A stretch of 64,000 nucleotides of DNA, taken from positions 3,632,001-3,696,000 of the forward strand of contig CM047425.1 of NCBI GenBank assembly GCA_026168455.1, in the 5' to 3' direction. Origin of the DNA: Theocolax elegans. Taxonomy: Eukaryota; Arthropoda; Insecta; Hymenoptera; Cerocephalidae. The notes under the pieces were generated by a model. The model was given only the letters and a program-made list of their open reading frames with translations, was not told where the DNA came from and did no database searches. The translations under genes were made by a program, and so were the position numbers. Of the stretch, positions 38,036-50,118 are shown one piece after another; position 1 is the stretch's first letter, and each line of letters begins with the position of its first letter.

Positions 38036-38400
38036 GGTTAGGTTCCCTAGTAGAAATTTAGTTTTGAGGTTAGCTAAAAACAGTTATTGGGTATTAATTA
38101 CGAATTCATTGGCCATTTTTATCGCATAGCCAGTTTTTGGTCAAAAAAACGCTACGTAAATGCTTTAAAAAAAAATTGCTCATTTTTAATCAAATGGCCA
38201 GTTTCTGGTAAAAAAAAGGGTTACATAAATGCTTTCATTTATACTAGGAACCCAATAGAAATTAAGCATTCTAAGGTTAGCAGAATGCATTTTTTGGGCA
38301 TTAACAATGGAGTTATTAGCCATTTTTGACAAAATGGCCAGTTTCTAGTCAAAAAACGTTTTATGAATGGTTGATAGGCCGCTAACCTCGAAACCCAAAC
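38036..38400 (-). repeat. Subterminal tandem repeat array of the CACTA element
   Basis: Two degenerate units of about 200 bp begin at about 38036 and 38239. Each has an AATAGAAATT- or AGTAGAAATT-type start, a GGTTAGC motif, and then GCCATTTTT and GGCCAGTTT motifs. Plant CACTA elements bind their accessory protein at such subterminal repeats. The spacing upstream of the transposase start suggests that they also form its promoter region. Confidence 0.55.
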
Positions 38401-38793
38401 ATTTTGAGTTTGCGATATGCGAGATAAAAAGAGCAATGTCAAATAATATTAAAAAACCATTAAATAAGGACATTTCCTATATCAAAGTAAGTATTTATAT
38501 TCCTATAAAATATTTTGAAATTTAGCATTAAATGTGCAAAAAGTGGGAGTATAATCACTTATAGTCATGGGCATTTTCTGCTCATTTAAGTAACATTAAA
38601 AGTGCATATGTTTTTGATGGCTATTTCATAGTCTTTTCTTAGTTTCTATAAAAAGTATATAATTTCCTACATTAATGATTGATAATAATTGTACGGTTTT
38701 TGGCCATTTTAATAAACATTATTTTGTCCCATTTATTTTTAGTCATAAACTAGTTTCCTGACTAGTATAAATGTTCTGATTTCTACTAGGGAA
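38043..38793. repeat. Inverted 14-bp termini TTCCCTAGTAGAAA around the right subterminal region
   Basis: TTCCCTAGTAGAAA (38043-38056) and its exact complement (38780-38793) enclose 0.75 kb. The outer one is likely the right end of the large transposon. The inner, inverted one could be the start of a subterminal repeat unit or the left end of a nested non-autonomous copy. Confidence 0.55.
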
Positions 38794-38906
38794 GTGCAAA
38801 ATTAAATTAATCAATCTTGTACATAAACATATACCAATATCTTCGTTACTTATTCATCATAAATCCATGTTACCATCGCGAATAAAACGAGAATGAAAAT
38901 AATACT

Positions 38907-38908
<2 letters not shown>

Positions 38909-38963
<55 letters not shown>
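38909..38963. repeat. (AT)n microsatellite
   Basis: About 55 bp of pure AT dinucleotides, just outside the right end of the CACTA element. Confidence 0.95.
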
Positions 38964-38964
<1 letters not shown>

Positions 38965-39116
38965 TCGTATTTCATAAAGTACGAAGGGTTAAGAACATAA
39001 GTACATACTTAACATTTAATCTGCCGTAAAGATAATTTCTTATAAGAGTATACATATACAGTATATAAAATTCCAAGAGTAAGTCAAATCCGGGAAAAAG
39101 AAAAGCGAAGTAAAAG

Positions 39117-39147
<31 letters not shown>

Positions 39148-40956
39148 GTAACAACAAGAGGAAGAAGGGGGAATATAAGAGTCAGCGTGTATTCGAAAAA
39201 CTTAATCCAGGAGGTATCGCGCTTACTCACGGAAGTATATATGCATAAAGCGAAAGGCTCGTTCTAACACGCGTACATTACGCACGGACAGAGTCACAGG
39301 GAATTTTAATCTCGACACGCGAGCCGCCGCCCCCGTTTCGAGAAAAAGGATCGGAGTGAATATTACGTTTTAACATAAGCATGAGTCGATTAAAAAAGAT
39401 AAATAAAAAAAAATATATATTACGTTTAACGTAAGTGAAGGTGCTTCTTTGTTTATACAATTAAGCTTTAACGAGAGAATCGAGAAGTCAAGTTCGTAGA
39501 AACCTGCCTTAACGGTTCTTAGCCGATTAGTCTTGTCGTTTATCGTCGTTAATTCGACGCATCGCACCCGGTGGAGCAATACCAAGGTCGACCATCCGAT
39601 GACAATAATGGTATCCTCTCTCTCTCACTCTCTATGTCCCCCTTCCTTCTCGTTATCTAATGGTTCGATGAGTTCAAATTAGGGGGATGACTTCGAACCG
39701 AGGGCCACTTGGAGAGTACCTCGGGATCCGTTCGTTAGCCACGATGTATATATAAACAACCCCTGACGCCGTTACTCGAGTCATCTGTTTCTCTATATCT
39801 CTGTCTCTTGAACTTTGTGAGAAGAGCCATGGTGATTCCTAATAGGTGTATGCTCTTACGTGTAGATTAGTACAGATCAGTCTAAAAAAAGTCAAACGTT
39901 AATTTGAGATTGGAATTTTGACAGCTATCTAGTGCGCTGAGGTTCCTTGTATATGCATCTCATTGTATACATATTTTTCGTGAAGGTTCTCCCTCTAGAC
40001 GTTTTACACCTATGTACCTCACGCCACTAAGAAAAAGAAAGCCTTACGATAAATGAATACCGTAAGGTACCCAATTGTTGACCCATGAACCAATTTCTGA
40101 TCAGTATATTATTTCAATAAAATAATAAAATTTACATAAAAGGTTAAATAATCAATTATTGGTTAGTATAGACTTAACTAGGTATTGGTACATACGTACT
40201 CTAAGTTTACTGATCAGACTTTGGTACTTCTCACTTTTTTTTCTTAGATTGTTGCTTACTTTAAGAACAGTAATTATTTTATTTTTATTATTCTCTGAAT
40301 AATTCTGATCAACAATCGAGTATATGATGGCATGTCTTAACTATATCGAGTCACCATGTATTTGTTCCGTGGCTTCCACAAGGTGTATTAATGTCGTAAG
40401 ACTTTCTTTTTCGCACTGCGATAGTACGTAGGAAATAGTACATTACGATAAGTGAGCAAAGTAGGTAATTCCTGCATTCGTCGATTTTGTTACCCGAGTG
40501 AAACGAGCGAAAGATGAATGTGGGATGATCTTAGCTCACTAGTGACGTATACTATATATTTTCTGAGAAGGTATACTGCAAAATATACTTCGTTCCTTCA
40601 ATATCAAAAATATTTTGTTCACTAGTGAAGGAATCTGGTATTTTGCTCATCGTAATAGGAAACATAGAGGGTTCGCAATCATTTGACGATCGGTTCCTGT
40701 ACGCGTTATTTTTGTATCGTAACACTATTTTTCTGATGAGAGCACACCTGCATAGACTTGTCCTTAAACAGCCCGGCGCTTTGGAAGTACTGGGCTATAT
40801 AAGAGTTAAGACTTCCATCTATTTCAAAAAGAGGCAGAAATCGCAGTATAGCTAATTATTTCTGGCAGATCCCAATGTAAAAGTGTAAACTTCTTTGGAA
40901 TTGTGGTCTTTTCCGTCTCTTCTGTTTTTCTCACTATTTCATTCTATTTCCTACAG
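38964..40956. promoter_or_regulatory. Mixed stretch with a candidate TATA promoter at 39747
   Basis: An AAC-rich repeat lies at about 39117-39160. A GC-richer patch at 39600-39850 contains TATATATAAA (39747-39756) with an initiator-like TCATCT 34 bp downstream (39781). This geometry is that of an insect core promoter reading right. A downstream ACCATGG-like start (GCCATGG at 39827) opens only a 13-codon frame. The candidate exon at 40957 could belong to the same transcript. Confidence 0.35.
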
Positions 40957-41015
40957 GCAGTTTGCAGATATACCAAAGAAGATGGCAAAATTCTCAATTT
41001 CCCTTTCCATTTAAC
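40957..41015 (+). CDS. Candidate internal exon (59 bp)
   Basis: The segment is bounded by a pyrimidine-rich acceptor (TTCATTCTATTTCCTACAG) and a perfect GTAAGT donor. In phase 0 it reads VCRYTKEDGKILNFPFHL, which looks protein-like. One other frame is also open. It lies about 1.2 kb downstream of a TATA-box promoter candidate. No neighbouring exon or family could be assigned. Confidence 0.35.
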
Positions 41016-41656
41016 GTAAGTACAATTTCTTACACTAACATTAGAAAGACGTTTAAAATATATGTGAATTCATCTCTTATTTAAAAGACATTACGCAAGA
41101 TTTTTTATTACTAATATCAAACCATGTGCTTATACTTAAAATGTATAATTATTCGTACGATATTGATCTTACGAGAGAACTCTATTTGTTTATAGAAAAG
41201 CTACATTCATTCTATAATGCTATACATTCTATTTATACCACTTACTTTAATATATTGCTCAGTATTGAGCAACATCATACATGATCTTCATATTAATCAC
41301 AAGAAACTATATCTTTCTATTAATATTTAATAATTGTTTATTCAATTCATCTTATGGAAAACTATTTTACTTTAAGAAAAAATGATTACGTTCATTCGTT
41401 ATACTTATATTCACATAATATTGTTCTTAATAACTTCGAACTGTTTTCCTACCATAAATTATATTTATTTCAGTATATCTTTTTTTTATTACACGTTATC
41501 TGCTATTCATGTTTTTCGCAACTCAAACCATTAAGATGTAACATGATTAATTTATTCCATCGAATATAATTATTATTTTTTTTTGGTGTAAACTGAGGAC
41601 ATGACAATGATAAGTCGGTCCGTTAAATTCGTTTATTTATTTTATTTAAATTTCCC
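41016..41656. other. AT-rich gap
   Basis: Nothing is recognised. The long frames here are AT-driven. Confidence 0.4.
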
Positions 41657-42835
41657 CGTGTAAAAAAAAAAGTATGGGGAACGTCTGGGAAAAGTCTGGC
41701 TTATAAAGTCTTGGCAAAGTCTAGCTGGTGAGACTATCCCATACTTTTTGCCAGACTTAATATATTTTAAATCGACCAGACTTTCTCCCGTACATTTTGC
41801 CAGACTTTATAATTATTTTTAAAAGTCTGGGATAATGCAACCAGACTTTCTCCCACACATTTTGCCAGATTTTATAATTATTTTGAAAGTCTGGGATAAA
41901 TAAGCCATACTTTCTCCCACATATTTTACTAGACTTTATAATCATTTTTAAAAGTCTGGGATAATGCAACCAGACTTTCCCCAGACTTCCCCCTCGTCGA
42001 ATCTGTGTCGCATTGCATTTTTCAAACATAAAATTTATATTATTTCTAATTAATAGAAACAATAAATCCTCGACATGTTTTGAGCTATCGAACTCTCAAA
42101 ACCACCAGATACTTATCTATCACATATAAAAAAAGTCACCAATGTGTTTCGTGTATCTCGCGACAACAAACTGAAGAAATGGCTAGGTTACAATTATAAA
42201 AACACAATCATCAAATTGAAGTTGGTTTTCATATCGTTTTGTACCCTAACCTTTTCATCAGTTTGTTGTCGCGAGATGCACAAAACACATTGGTGATTTT
42301 TTATATGTGATAGATAAATATCTGGTGGTTTTGAGAGTTCGATAGCTCAAAACATGTCGAGGATTTATTATTTTTCTTAATTAGAAATAATATAAATTTT
42401 ATGTTTGAAAGACGCAATGCGACGAAGATTCGACGAGGGGGAAGTCTGGGGAAAGTCTGGTTGCATTATCCCAGACTTTTAAAAATGATTATAAAGTCTA
42501 GTAAAATATGTGGGAGAAAGTATGGCTTATTTATCCCAGACTTTCAAAATAATTATAAAATCTGGCAAAATGTGTGGGAGAAAGTCTGGTTGCATTATCC
42601 CAGACTTTTAAAAATAATTATAAAGTCTAGTAAAATGTGTGGAAGAAAGTATGGCTTATTTATCCCAGACTTTCAAAATAATTATAAAGTCTGGCAGAAT
42701 GTGCGGGAGAAAGTCTGGTTGATTTAAAATATATTAAGTCTGGCAAAAAGTATGGGATAGTCTCACCAGCTAGACTTTGCCAAGACTTTATAAGCCAGAC
42801 TTTTCCCAGACGTTTCCCATACTTTTTTTTACACG
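41657..42835. mobile_element. Foldback element with arms of 64-65 bp tandem repeats
   Basis: The ends CGTGTAAAAAAAA and TTTTTTTTACACG are complementary, and almost the whole element folds on itself around about 42200-42230. Each arm contains repeats of 64-65 bp with the core AGTCTGG or AGTATGG, arranged as alternating pairs. The right arm holds four units and the left three. The inner arms match from GAAACAATAAATCCTCGACA to the loop. No transposase is present. Frames through the repeats are by-products. No target-site duplication was resolved. Confidence 0.8.
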
Positions 42836-43640
42836 TGTCGTTATTTGTCATTACGTTGTCCGATAGAAAACGACATGTTCGATTTTTTAATTTATACTGG
42901 ACAGTTGGACGGTGAATCCAGATGTTTCACTTTTCGGCTTATCGTTTTAAGGGACGTGATGCATTAAGTCTATTGTTTTACTAAAAGGACCATATTTGTG
43001 TGAAAAATATATGGTCCTTTTAAATTAGATAGTAAATAACGTCTATTGGTAAAAATGTATGAATTTAGATCAATATCTTATACCTATTCAAAATAAATAC
43101 AATAAACAACTGATACTTAGCTGTTTCTTAATAGGTTATTACATCATTGAACGTGAATAAAAGTTTATATTTTAGCAATTATAGTGATAACGAATCAAAT
43201 TCATTTAATTTATCATAAAAAAATACACTTTGATATGGAATAGACATATACAATATATTACACACATCTCCAGGGATGGAGTTTCCTTATGAAATTTATT
43301 GTAAAATCACGGTAAAGCTGAAACATTTGATTAGCAATCTAAAAATTACCGTAACGTCGTGGTAAATATTGTTACTATATTATTACAAATTTTATGATCA
43401 TCCGGCTAATTTTTCGCAAACAACAGACATATCCCATATATATACCGTTCTTGATTACTTTTCACATATTATTTAATAGTTTAATAAACAATATTATAGT
43501 TGTTTAAAGTGGAGTTTGCAAATATAACATATTTAACACATATGACAAATTTATACGATAAAATAACTTTAATGCGAATTATAAGAATTAATCCTCTCAG
43601 AATTTCTAAACTTTATGGACTTAAAGAGACTCATTCTTAA
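42836..43640. other. AT-rich gap
   Basis: No gene or clear element is seen. A local AAAAGGACCATAT inverted pair lies at about 42983-43021. Confidence 0.4.
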
Positions 43641-44327
43641 ACTGACAAGGGAAGTACATGACCTCCGGGAAACGGATCTCATCCTAACTTTGGTATGTCT
43701 TTTATAATATAAAAATATGAAGAAAGCCAAGTTATCTCTTGCGAATGGCCACTTTTACGGAAGTTATTCGACATCCAATAATAATAGCAGTAAAAAATAC
43801 TTCCAATTCGGTCGCTTATAACTCGAAAACAAATAAAGATAAACAATCAAACCAAAAACCGGAAGAAAGTTGAGTTCAAGTAGATATGGTTTAAAAAAAA
43901 AGAAGCTCAAATTGCTTAATTTGAAGCAAAGTTATGAAGAAAATAAGAAATTGAAGATTATTAAGCCAAAATTTAATATGAAAAATTTATTGTTTCTTTT
44001 GGCTTAATAGTCTTCAATTTTTTATTTTCTTCATAACTTTGCTTCAAATTAAGCAATTTGAGCTTCTTTTTTTTAAACCATATCTACTTGAACTCAACTT
44101 TCTTCCGGTTTTTGGTTCGATTGTTTATCTTTATTTGTTTTCGAGTTATAAGCGACCGAATTGGAAGTATTTTTTACTGCTATTATTATTGGATGTCGAA
44201 TAACTTCCGTAAAAGTGGCCATTGGCAAGAGATAACTTGGCTTTCTTCATATTTTTATATTATAAAAGACATACCAAAGTTAGGATGAGATCCGTTTCCC
44301 GGAGGTCATTGTACTCCCCTTGTGAGT
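43641..44327. mobile_element. 0.69-kb palindromic element
   Basis: Arms of about 320 bp are near-perfect inverted copies. The ends are ACTGACAAGG (left) and CCTTGTGAGT (right), with a loop of about 30 bp near 43985. The interior includes CCGGGAAACGGATCTCATCC and its complement. It is a non-autonomous hairpin transposon with no coding capacity. The family is not recognised. Confidence 0.75.
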
Positions 44328-46077
44328 GTAGTAAAAATTTGAAATATTGTTATTGTTAATAAAGCTAAATTTTAAATAATTTATCACTTATTGTTTCGTA
44401 TTGTTTCATAATTTTTTTTACTTATTGTACATAAACTGAACAAATTTTCTACCTACACGTAATCCACAATGTTTAATCATCATAATTTTAATCAATATTG
44501 ATCTACACAGGGTTGCCGTATATCTCTAACAATCTGGTGAGCGCATAAAATCAATTAATACGAGCGATCTAAAAAAGAAAAGTAAATATTTCCTCGACGA
44601 AAACGGTAAATCGATCCGCGCGAGAACGAAGGTATAATGAAAAAGGCATTTGAATCGCCGGTGATAATAAAACGATCGAATTTAGTAAAAGCCAAGCATT
44701 AGACGGACAATGTGAATCTGCCGATGATATAAACAAAAGCAGCCAGCACCCTCGTATAATATTATAATAGGAAAGGTTCGATAAAACTGTGGGTTTGTAT
44801 ATATCTGTATATATAGACATTTATATACGTACGTGGACCCCAAAATCGTTTCTCGATTTCCGCGTCACATAAACGTGATCGCAGGCGTGCGTACGTTCTT
44901 CCTCTTTTGCGCACCGTTCGAGTGGAAAATGTAACGACAAAGGCTCCCCGCTAGAAAAGGCGGTTTTTCTATTAAATTAACCGAGAGAGCGGGATTGATC
45001 AAATTTTATTAATCGATGGGTATTCTATTTGACTTTAATATCGTGGTATATCTTTTTGAATAGTCATATATATACTGCAAATTTCTCGGTATATGCAACA
45101 CGTGTTTTTGAATAAAATTATGTATTAATTAGATTTTTAGTCCAGCCCTATGTACAGATAATTTCGTTTATCTCTATGTAATTTTTGTATAATGATTGTA
45201 CTTTTTTAATTGTTTAAATAAATAAATAAATATAAGATAACTATATTAATAATAATTACGCATATATAATTTCAATATAATTATAATAATTATCTTTTAT
45301 ACAAATTACGATAATAGTATATAATCATCTTTAATTGTTTATAATTCGATGAAACATTTATATAAACTATATATACGGTGTGCATCTTGCTCGCATCACG
45401 AATTCGCAGTGTCTGCATGTATTAATTGACATTTAGGATATATCGGGGTTGCCTTTAACGCCCCTATTTTGTATAAAATAAATTAAGATAGGCCGTAACG
45501 TCCGGGAAAAAAAGAGCATTCATCCGTTTAATTCACTCTAAGTGGAAATCAAGTTGTCCCTCGACCGAACAATACATAAAACTTATCAGAAAATGGAGAG
45601 ACATGTGCGTATACGTCCAGTATCCGAAAAATAGTCCAGATGGTCAATTACCCGTGCGACAATAAACACGATTTAATTTTATATTCATTACACTTAGTGC
45701 CTATTATATATACATCGATCCGTCAGTCAACTCGATCCTTTTACTAAAGTTTAACAGATAAGGGCAAACGAAATTTTTCCTTAATAAAATATACATTTAC
45801 ACCAGCTCGTATATTATTGTAAGTGGGTAAGTGGTGCAAGTATCTTAGTACTTTTCGTTATGCAAAAATATATTTAAATACTTTGGAGTAGGAATTTCTG
45901 TAATTAAACGCAGTTTAACATCGAGGGTATTTAAAATACTAATGTTCAGATATTCAAAATATATAAATAGTGCATGTATCATTTACAAAGTATATTTAAA
46001 ATTTTTTATATATATTAATAGTAAGCTTTCCTTAATGTTTTTTTTTTTATATATTCACAAGTTTAATACGTGTACTT
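44328..46077. other. AT-rich stretch with a modest GC-richer patch
   Basis: A GC-richer patch at about 44550-44980 and a smaller one at about 45400-45640 may be regulatory. No exon or RNA gene is supported. Confidence 0.35.
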
Positions 46078-46290
46078 TACACGGAGAGAAAAATTTTAGT
46101 AAATTTTTATAAAATATATAATAACGCAAAAAATTAGTGAACTTTTAGTAAAAATGAGTAGAATTTAGTAAAAATTGACAAAATGGTTAGTAACTTTTTG
46201 GATTTCGACAGTTTAGATTACCGTTAATGAAAGTTTAGTAATATTTACAGAAAGTTTGGTAAAATTTACTAAAACTTTTCTCTCAGTGTA
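46078..46290. mobile_element. TA-flanked MITE with CACTGAGAGAAA-type ends, copy 1
   Basis: The left end CACGGAGAGAAAAATTTTAG and the right end CTTTTCTCTCAGTG are inverted repeats flanked by TA. The interior carries several TTTAGTAAA motifs. TA target sites suggest a Tc1/mariner-type source, though CACTG ends are also seen in other superfamilies. Confidence 0.6.
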
Positions 46291-47290
46291 TGAATCACTG
46301 TACTCGTAAAAGTATTTGAAATACTGGCATTTAAAATATAGCAGCCAAACCAAGCCATAAAGTACTCGTACTAATACATTTATTTACACCATTATAGAAT
46401 TCAAATATACTATATGTATATACTAAATGTACTATTATCATGCAAGTATTTTTTAATGCGTTGTAAATACTTAAAAATTGAATGCACGTACTCATTTAAT
46501 TACAATACTATATATAAGTATTTTACGAAAAAAATCGTATCTACAACATTTTAGTATTTAAACCGTAACATTTAAAAATAAAATTAACTTAATATTTTAA
46601 AAAATAGTACTTTAGCATGTAACTTGTAATACAAAGTGTTACTGAATGTAATTTTAATTACTCTTAGTCAAATATATATGATCATTAATTTAAGTTTTTC
46701 AAATACATTCGGTATGTCACGATGTATTTTATAATTTAAGTACCTCGCGATACATTTCAAGTAATTTATGCATTAAATACATAAAAATACTTGCATTTAC
46801 AATAATATCCGTATTTCTTATCTTGTATTTCAATTATAGTATTCCTTTTACTTAATATTAATTAAAAAAAATGTTTAAATTCCAATGTTAATCGACGGGG
46901 GTAATTATAAGTCAGGGCGAATGGTCAATTTTTTCATTTTATTTAATGTTTTATTCATTTTACTTTCTTACAATTAATATTTTATTTTTTATATAGTTAA
47001 CGTATTCTATAACCGAAATATTTATGTTTTATATTATCCGCATTTTTCGTGGATTTACACTAAATATATTAAAAAAAAAAACAACTGTGTATAATTTATT
47101 TACTTATTCATACACACACGCAAAATAGATTTTTTTATATACATTCCCCTTTTACAAAATTCCTTCGCCTCGCGATATTCCGTGTGAAAATCTTATATAT
47201 ATACACTTTTTTCGTTTAAATATTTCCTCCATCTTTCTTCCCGAGTCCTAATCACATACAGTCCTCTCGCACACGTATATACATATATAT

Positions 47291-47328
<38 letters not shown>

Positions 47329-47600
47329 GGTAGATTGTATTGTTCCCTCGGAAGTAAATGGTCGTAGAAATGAATCACCGGTGCTTTTCATGGGGAGCTT
47401 TCGTAGCTACTCAACAAATGGAATTCTAACTACCGTACAAGCGCGAATTCGAGTTTAAAATAAGTCGGTGTGCGCGACTCGCGCTCGATTTTGTATTTTC
47501 TCAATGTATATACCCACCCAGGATTCACATTGCGCCTCGCTAATTTTAGTTACGCCAAACTGTCATTCTGCGGTTACATTTTCTACGAAAATCCCTCGTA

Positions 47601-47654
<54 letters not shown>

Positions 47655-49250
47655 TCGATACGTTACAAACTTTTCATTTTATTGTAATCGTTGATATAGG
47701 TATATATATACGATCGACATTATTTTTTGACGTTTCGATTCGAATTGTTAATATACGTACATATCGACGAAAAAAAAGGATACTTTTCCGTGTGCATGCC
47801 CGTTTTAAATCCTCTTTTTGTGACGTCGATGTATTTAATTTAAATGATAAAGTTATTTACATATATAGGTATATATTTTCCCCCGTAATAAATAATAATC
47901 CTTTGAATCGTGTACGCGTTATTTATTTTTTATTAATTTTGCCGATACATATATATGTGTGCGGGATTCAATTAAAATTAATTGGCATTGTTACGAAATG
48001 GAAAGAAAAAATAATACATGAAAATTGCAATATTTCCGCGATGCATTTAAATGAAAAAAAAAATGGAAGAAGGAAGGGGGTCAAGAATAATCGGATCTAA
48101 AAATATGTACAACAACTGCACGGTAGAATATAAGTAAGCTCTAATCCTCGAAATAGAAGTATAAATGAATGAGAATTTGTATGTGGTATAGATACAAGAA
48201 AGTTACAGACGCCCTCTTAGCTACTTATGCAAATTCAAAGTCGAAGTAGGATTGCGTGTTCCTACTTTTTGTCCCGTCTTGTTGTTTCGTTTTTCTTTTT
48301 AATTATTCAAACGACAACTCTCCGCTATATGAAATTAGACGTGCGTAAACATCCCGACTGTTTTTTGTTTAGACTCGATTATTTCATTTCAATTCATATA
48401 TACTTGAGAGTCTAATTCTCTCTCTTTCTTACTTTCTCTTTGACTATTTTGTTTTTTTCTTAAAAAGGAAATTGAAATAAAGATTAATTGCACTGGAAAA
48501 TAAAATTAGTTTTATTGTATACGTTTAAATAAATATTTGTTTGAAAGTAATAAATATTTATTAAAAAATAATATATTTAATTTAAGGGGACAACCTTGGA
48601 TTCAAAATATAAGATACAATAAATTATTATATACAAATACATTGAAGTATTTTTTAATTGTTAATCAAACTGAATGCACTATTAAGTTTTAATTGAAACT
48701 TTTGTAATTAAGGTATATTTGTAAAACAATTTTTTTTTCAAATTTTATTATACCTTGTTCTATAATATTTTATTACAACATTTATAACAATTTTTCTGAA
48801 AAAAAGCATTAAAAATAATTTTTTTAATCATGTTCCGTTTAATTAAAATCACGTTTTATTGTAACTTAAGATTTTTACCTTAATTCGATGAGCATAAGTT
48901 CCTGAGATGTCCTGAACGTAAAATACGTGTATGGATACTGAAAAATCTTAGTGTAAAGACGTGACAATTGATTGAAAAACATATATATAAACTATTTTTT
49001 AATTACTTGCATTGAATTATATAATAATTAAAAAAGTTTTTAAGAACAATAAGAGAACGCGCTTTAGAAGCAAAAAAATATTTCGATTCATAATTAATTA
49101 TTTTCTATACAAATATTTATTAGTTAAAAACAAATATTTTTCTGAGCACATCCAACAAAAAAAAGGTAATTTGTTGAATTTAGTAAATTTTAGTTTTCAG
49201 TGTAGCGACGATAAATATTTTCCTTACGAGTATTTTAAAATTGTTAGTCG
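46291..49250. other. AT-rich stretch with dispersed motif cluster and microsatellites
   Basis: From about 45830 to 46820 motifs such as AAGTATTT and AAATACTT recur irregularly, outside and around the MITE. A GA run lies at 47291-47325 and a TA run at 47603-47652. The segment 48580-48920 has a TTAAGGGGACAA terminus like that near 24566. The longest frame (210 codons from 47468) runs through the TA tract and is not considered a gene. Confidence 0.4.
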
Positions 49251-49620
49251 CCAAGTGAAACAAGAAGAGAGTGAGAGAGAGAAAGGGTGGGTGTGGGTTC
49301 GATTTACAGCATTTCCTAGACCGTACGAATTCAACTGACCGAAACGTGCCGAGTTGCGAATACGAGAGCAGGCGTCGGTAAGCTGCGTTTACCCGATTCT
49401 GTATAACAATGGCAAGTTGTTGTGCCCTTGGCTCTCGACGCGAGCTTTCGCGCATATGAATGAAAATCATTCATTTTCCGGGAAAATTGCCCCATGCATA
49501 CGCATATTTCCCCGAGTCCCTCGTTGGGTAGTGCAACCTCTTGCAGATAATCACTCGCGAGGAGTTGATTGCTTCTGTACCACCTGCGCTTTATTGTCCT
49601 TTGAATCCTAAACCTCTAAT
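49251..49620. promoter_or_regulatory. CpG-rich island, possible enhancer
   Basis: A GA run at about 49265-49285 adjoins a GC-richer segment. It holds a palindromic ATGAATGAAAATCATTCAT (about 49456-49474) and octamer-like ATGCATA and CGCATAT sites. These resemble POU/homeodomain targets. No frame is convincing. Confidence 0.3.
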
Positions 49621-50118
49621 GTTTTTAATCGCTTATTTACCACCTTTTTTCTTTATTACCATACCAAGGTGTTTTTCCTATTTCTTAATTTTTGAATATA
49701 AGCAGCGTTTCTTTAGGATATATTTTCTAAGTTTTGGGGTTACTAACGTTTTGTTAGGTATAAATGGTGTATTAAAAATTACTATATTTTATACTAATTT
49801 TTTCTTATAAAAATTACAATGTATACATGTTAATATTTGCTATAAAATATGTATTTATTTATTGATCAGATAAAAATTACACAATTATTATTACAATAGT
49901 GTAACGTCAATAACGCGTAAATGCCTGAAAAGATGAGTATAGTAACAAATTAGAAAATAATCCAAGTATATCCTTACGTCACTAATTTTTATTCTACTAT
50001 TTTTCTCCCTTTTTTATTATTATTTACTTACTTGATTTATGTATTATTGCATAATAATATTTATATATTAGCGTTTTGGAGTATAATACAATGTTGAAAT
50101 CTTTGTTTTTAATTTTAG

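Larger units (their letters stand above)
30415..38793 (-). mobile_element. CACTA/EnSpm-type DNA transposon, apparently intact
   Basis: The element holds a complete Tnp2-like transposase and a spliced DUF4806-type gene, both on the minus strand. Subterminal regions on both sides carry many short motifs of the TTGGCCATTTTT type: left near 30452, 30483, 30567 and 30709; right near 38109, 38185, 38313 and 38697. The right end is TTTCTACTAGGG (38780-38791). The proposed left end, CTGGTGGAAACTGATT from 30417, is only an approximate inverted match. The left boundary and target-site duplication are therefore uncertain, and the first bases do not read a clean CACTA. The element also carries nested MITE-like palindromes. 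Confidence 0.65.

Noticed and set aside
40452..40475. GTGAGCAAAG resembling the start of miR-87
   Set aside because: The match ends after ten bases and there is no hairpin arm. No other known insect microRNA was recognised in the window.
42401..42727. A 108-codon frame with repeated W-E-K-V-W-L blocks in the foldback element
   Set aside because: It reads straight through the 64-65 bp repeats. A mirrored frame exists in the other arm, so it is a by-product of the repeat.
47468..48100. A 210-codon frame
   Set aside because: It passes through a 50-bp TA tract and AT-rich DNA and lacks any domain-like or splice features.
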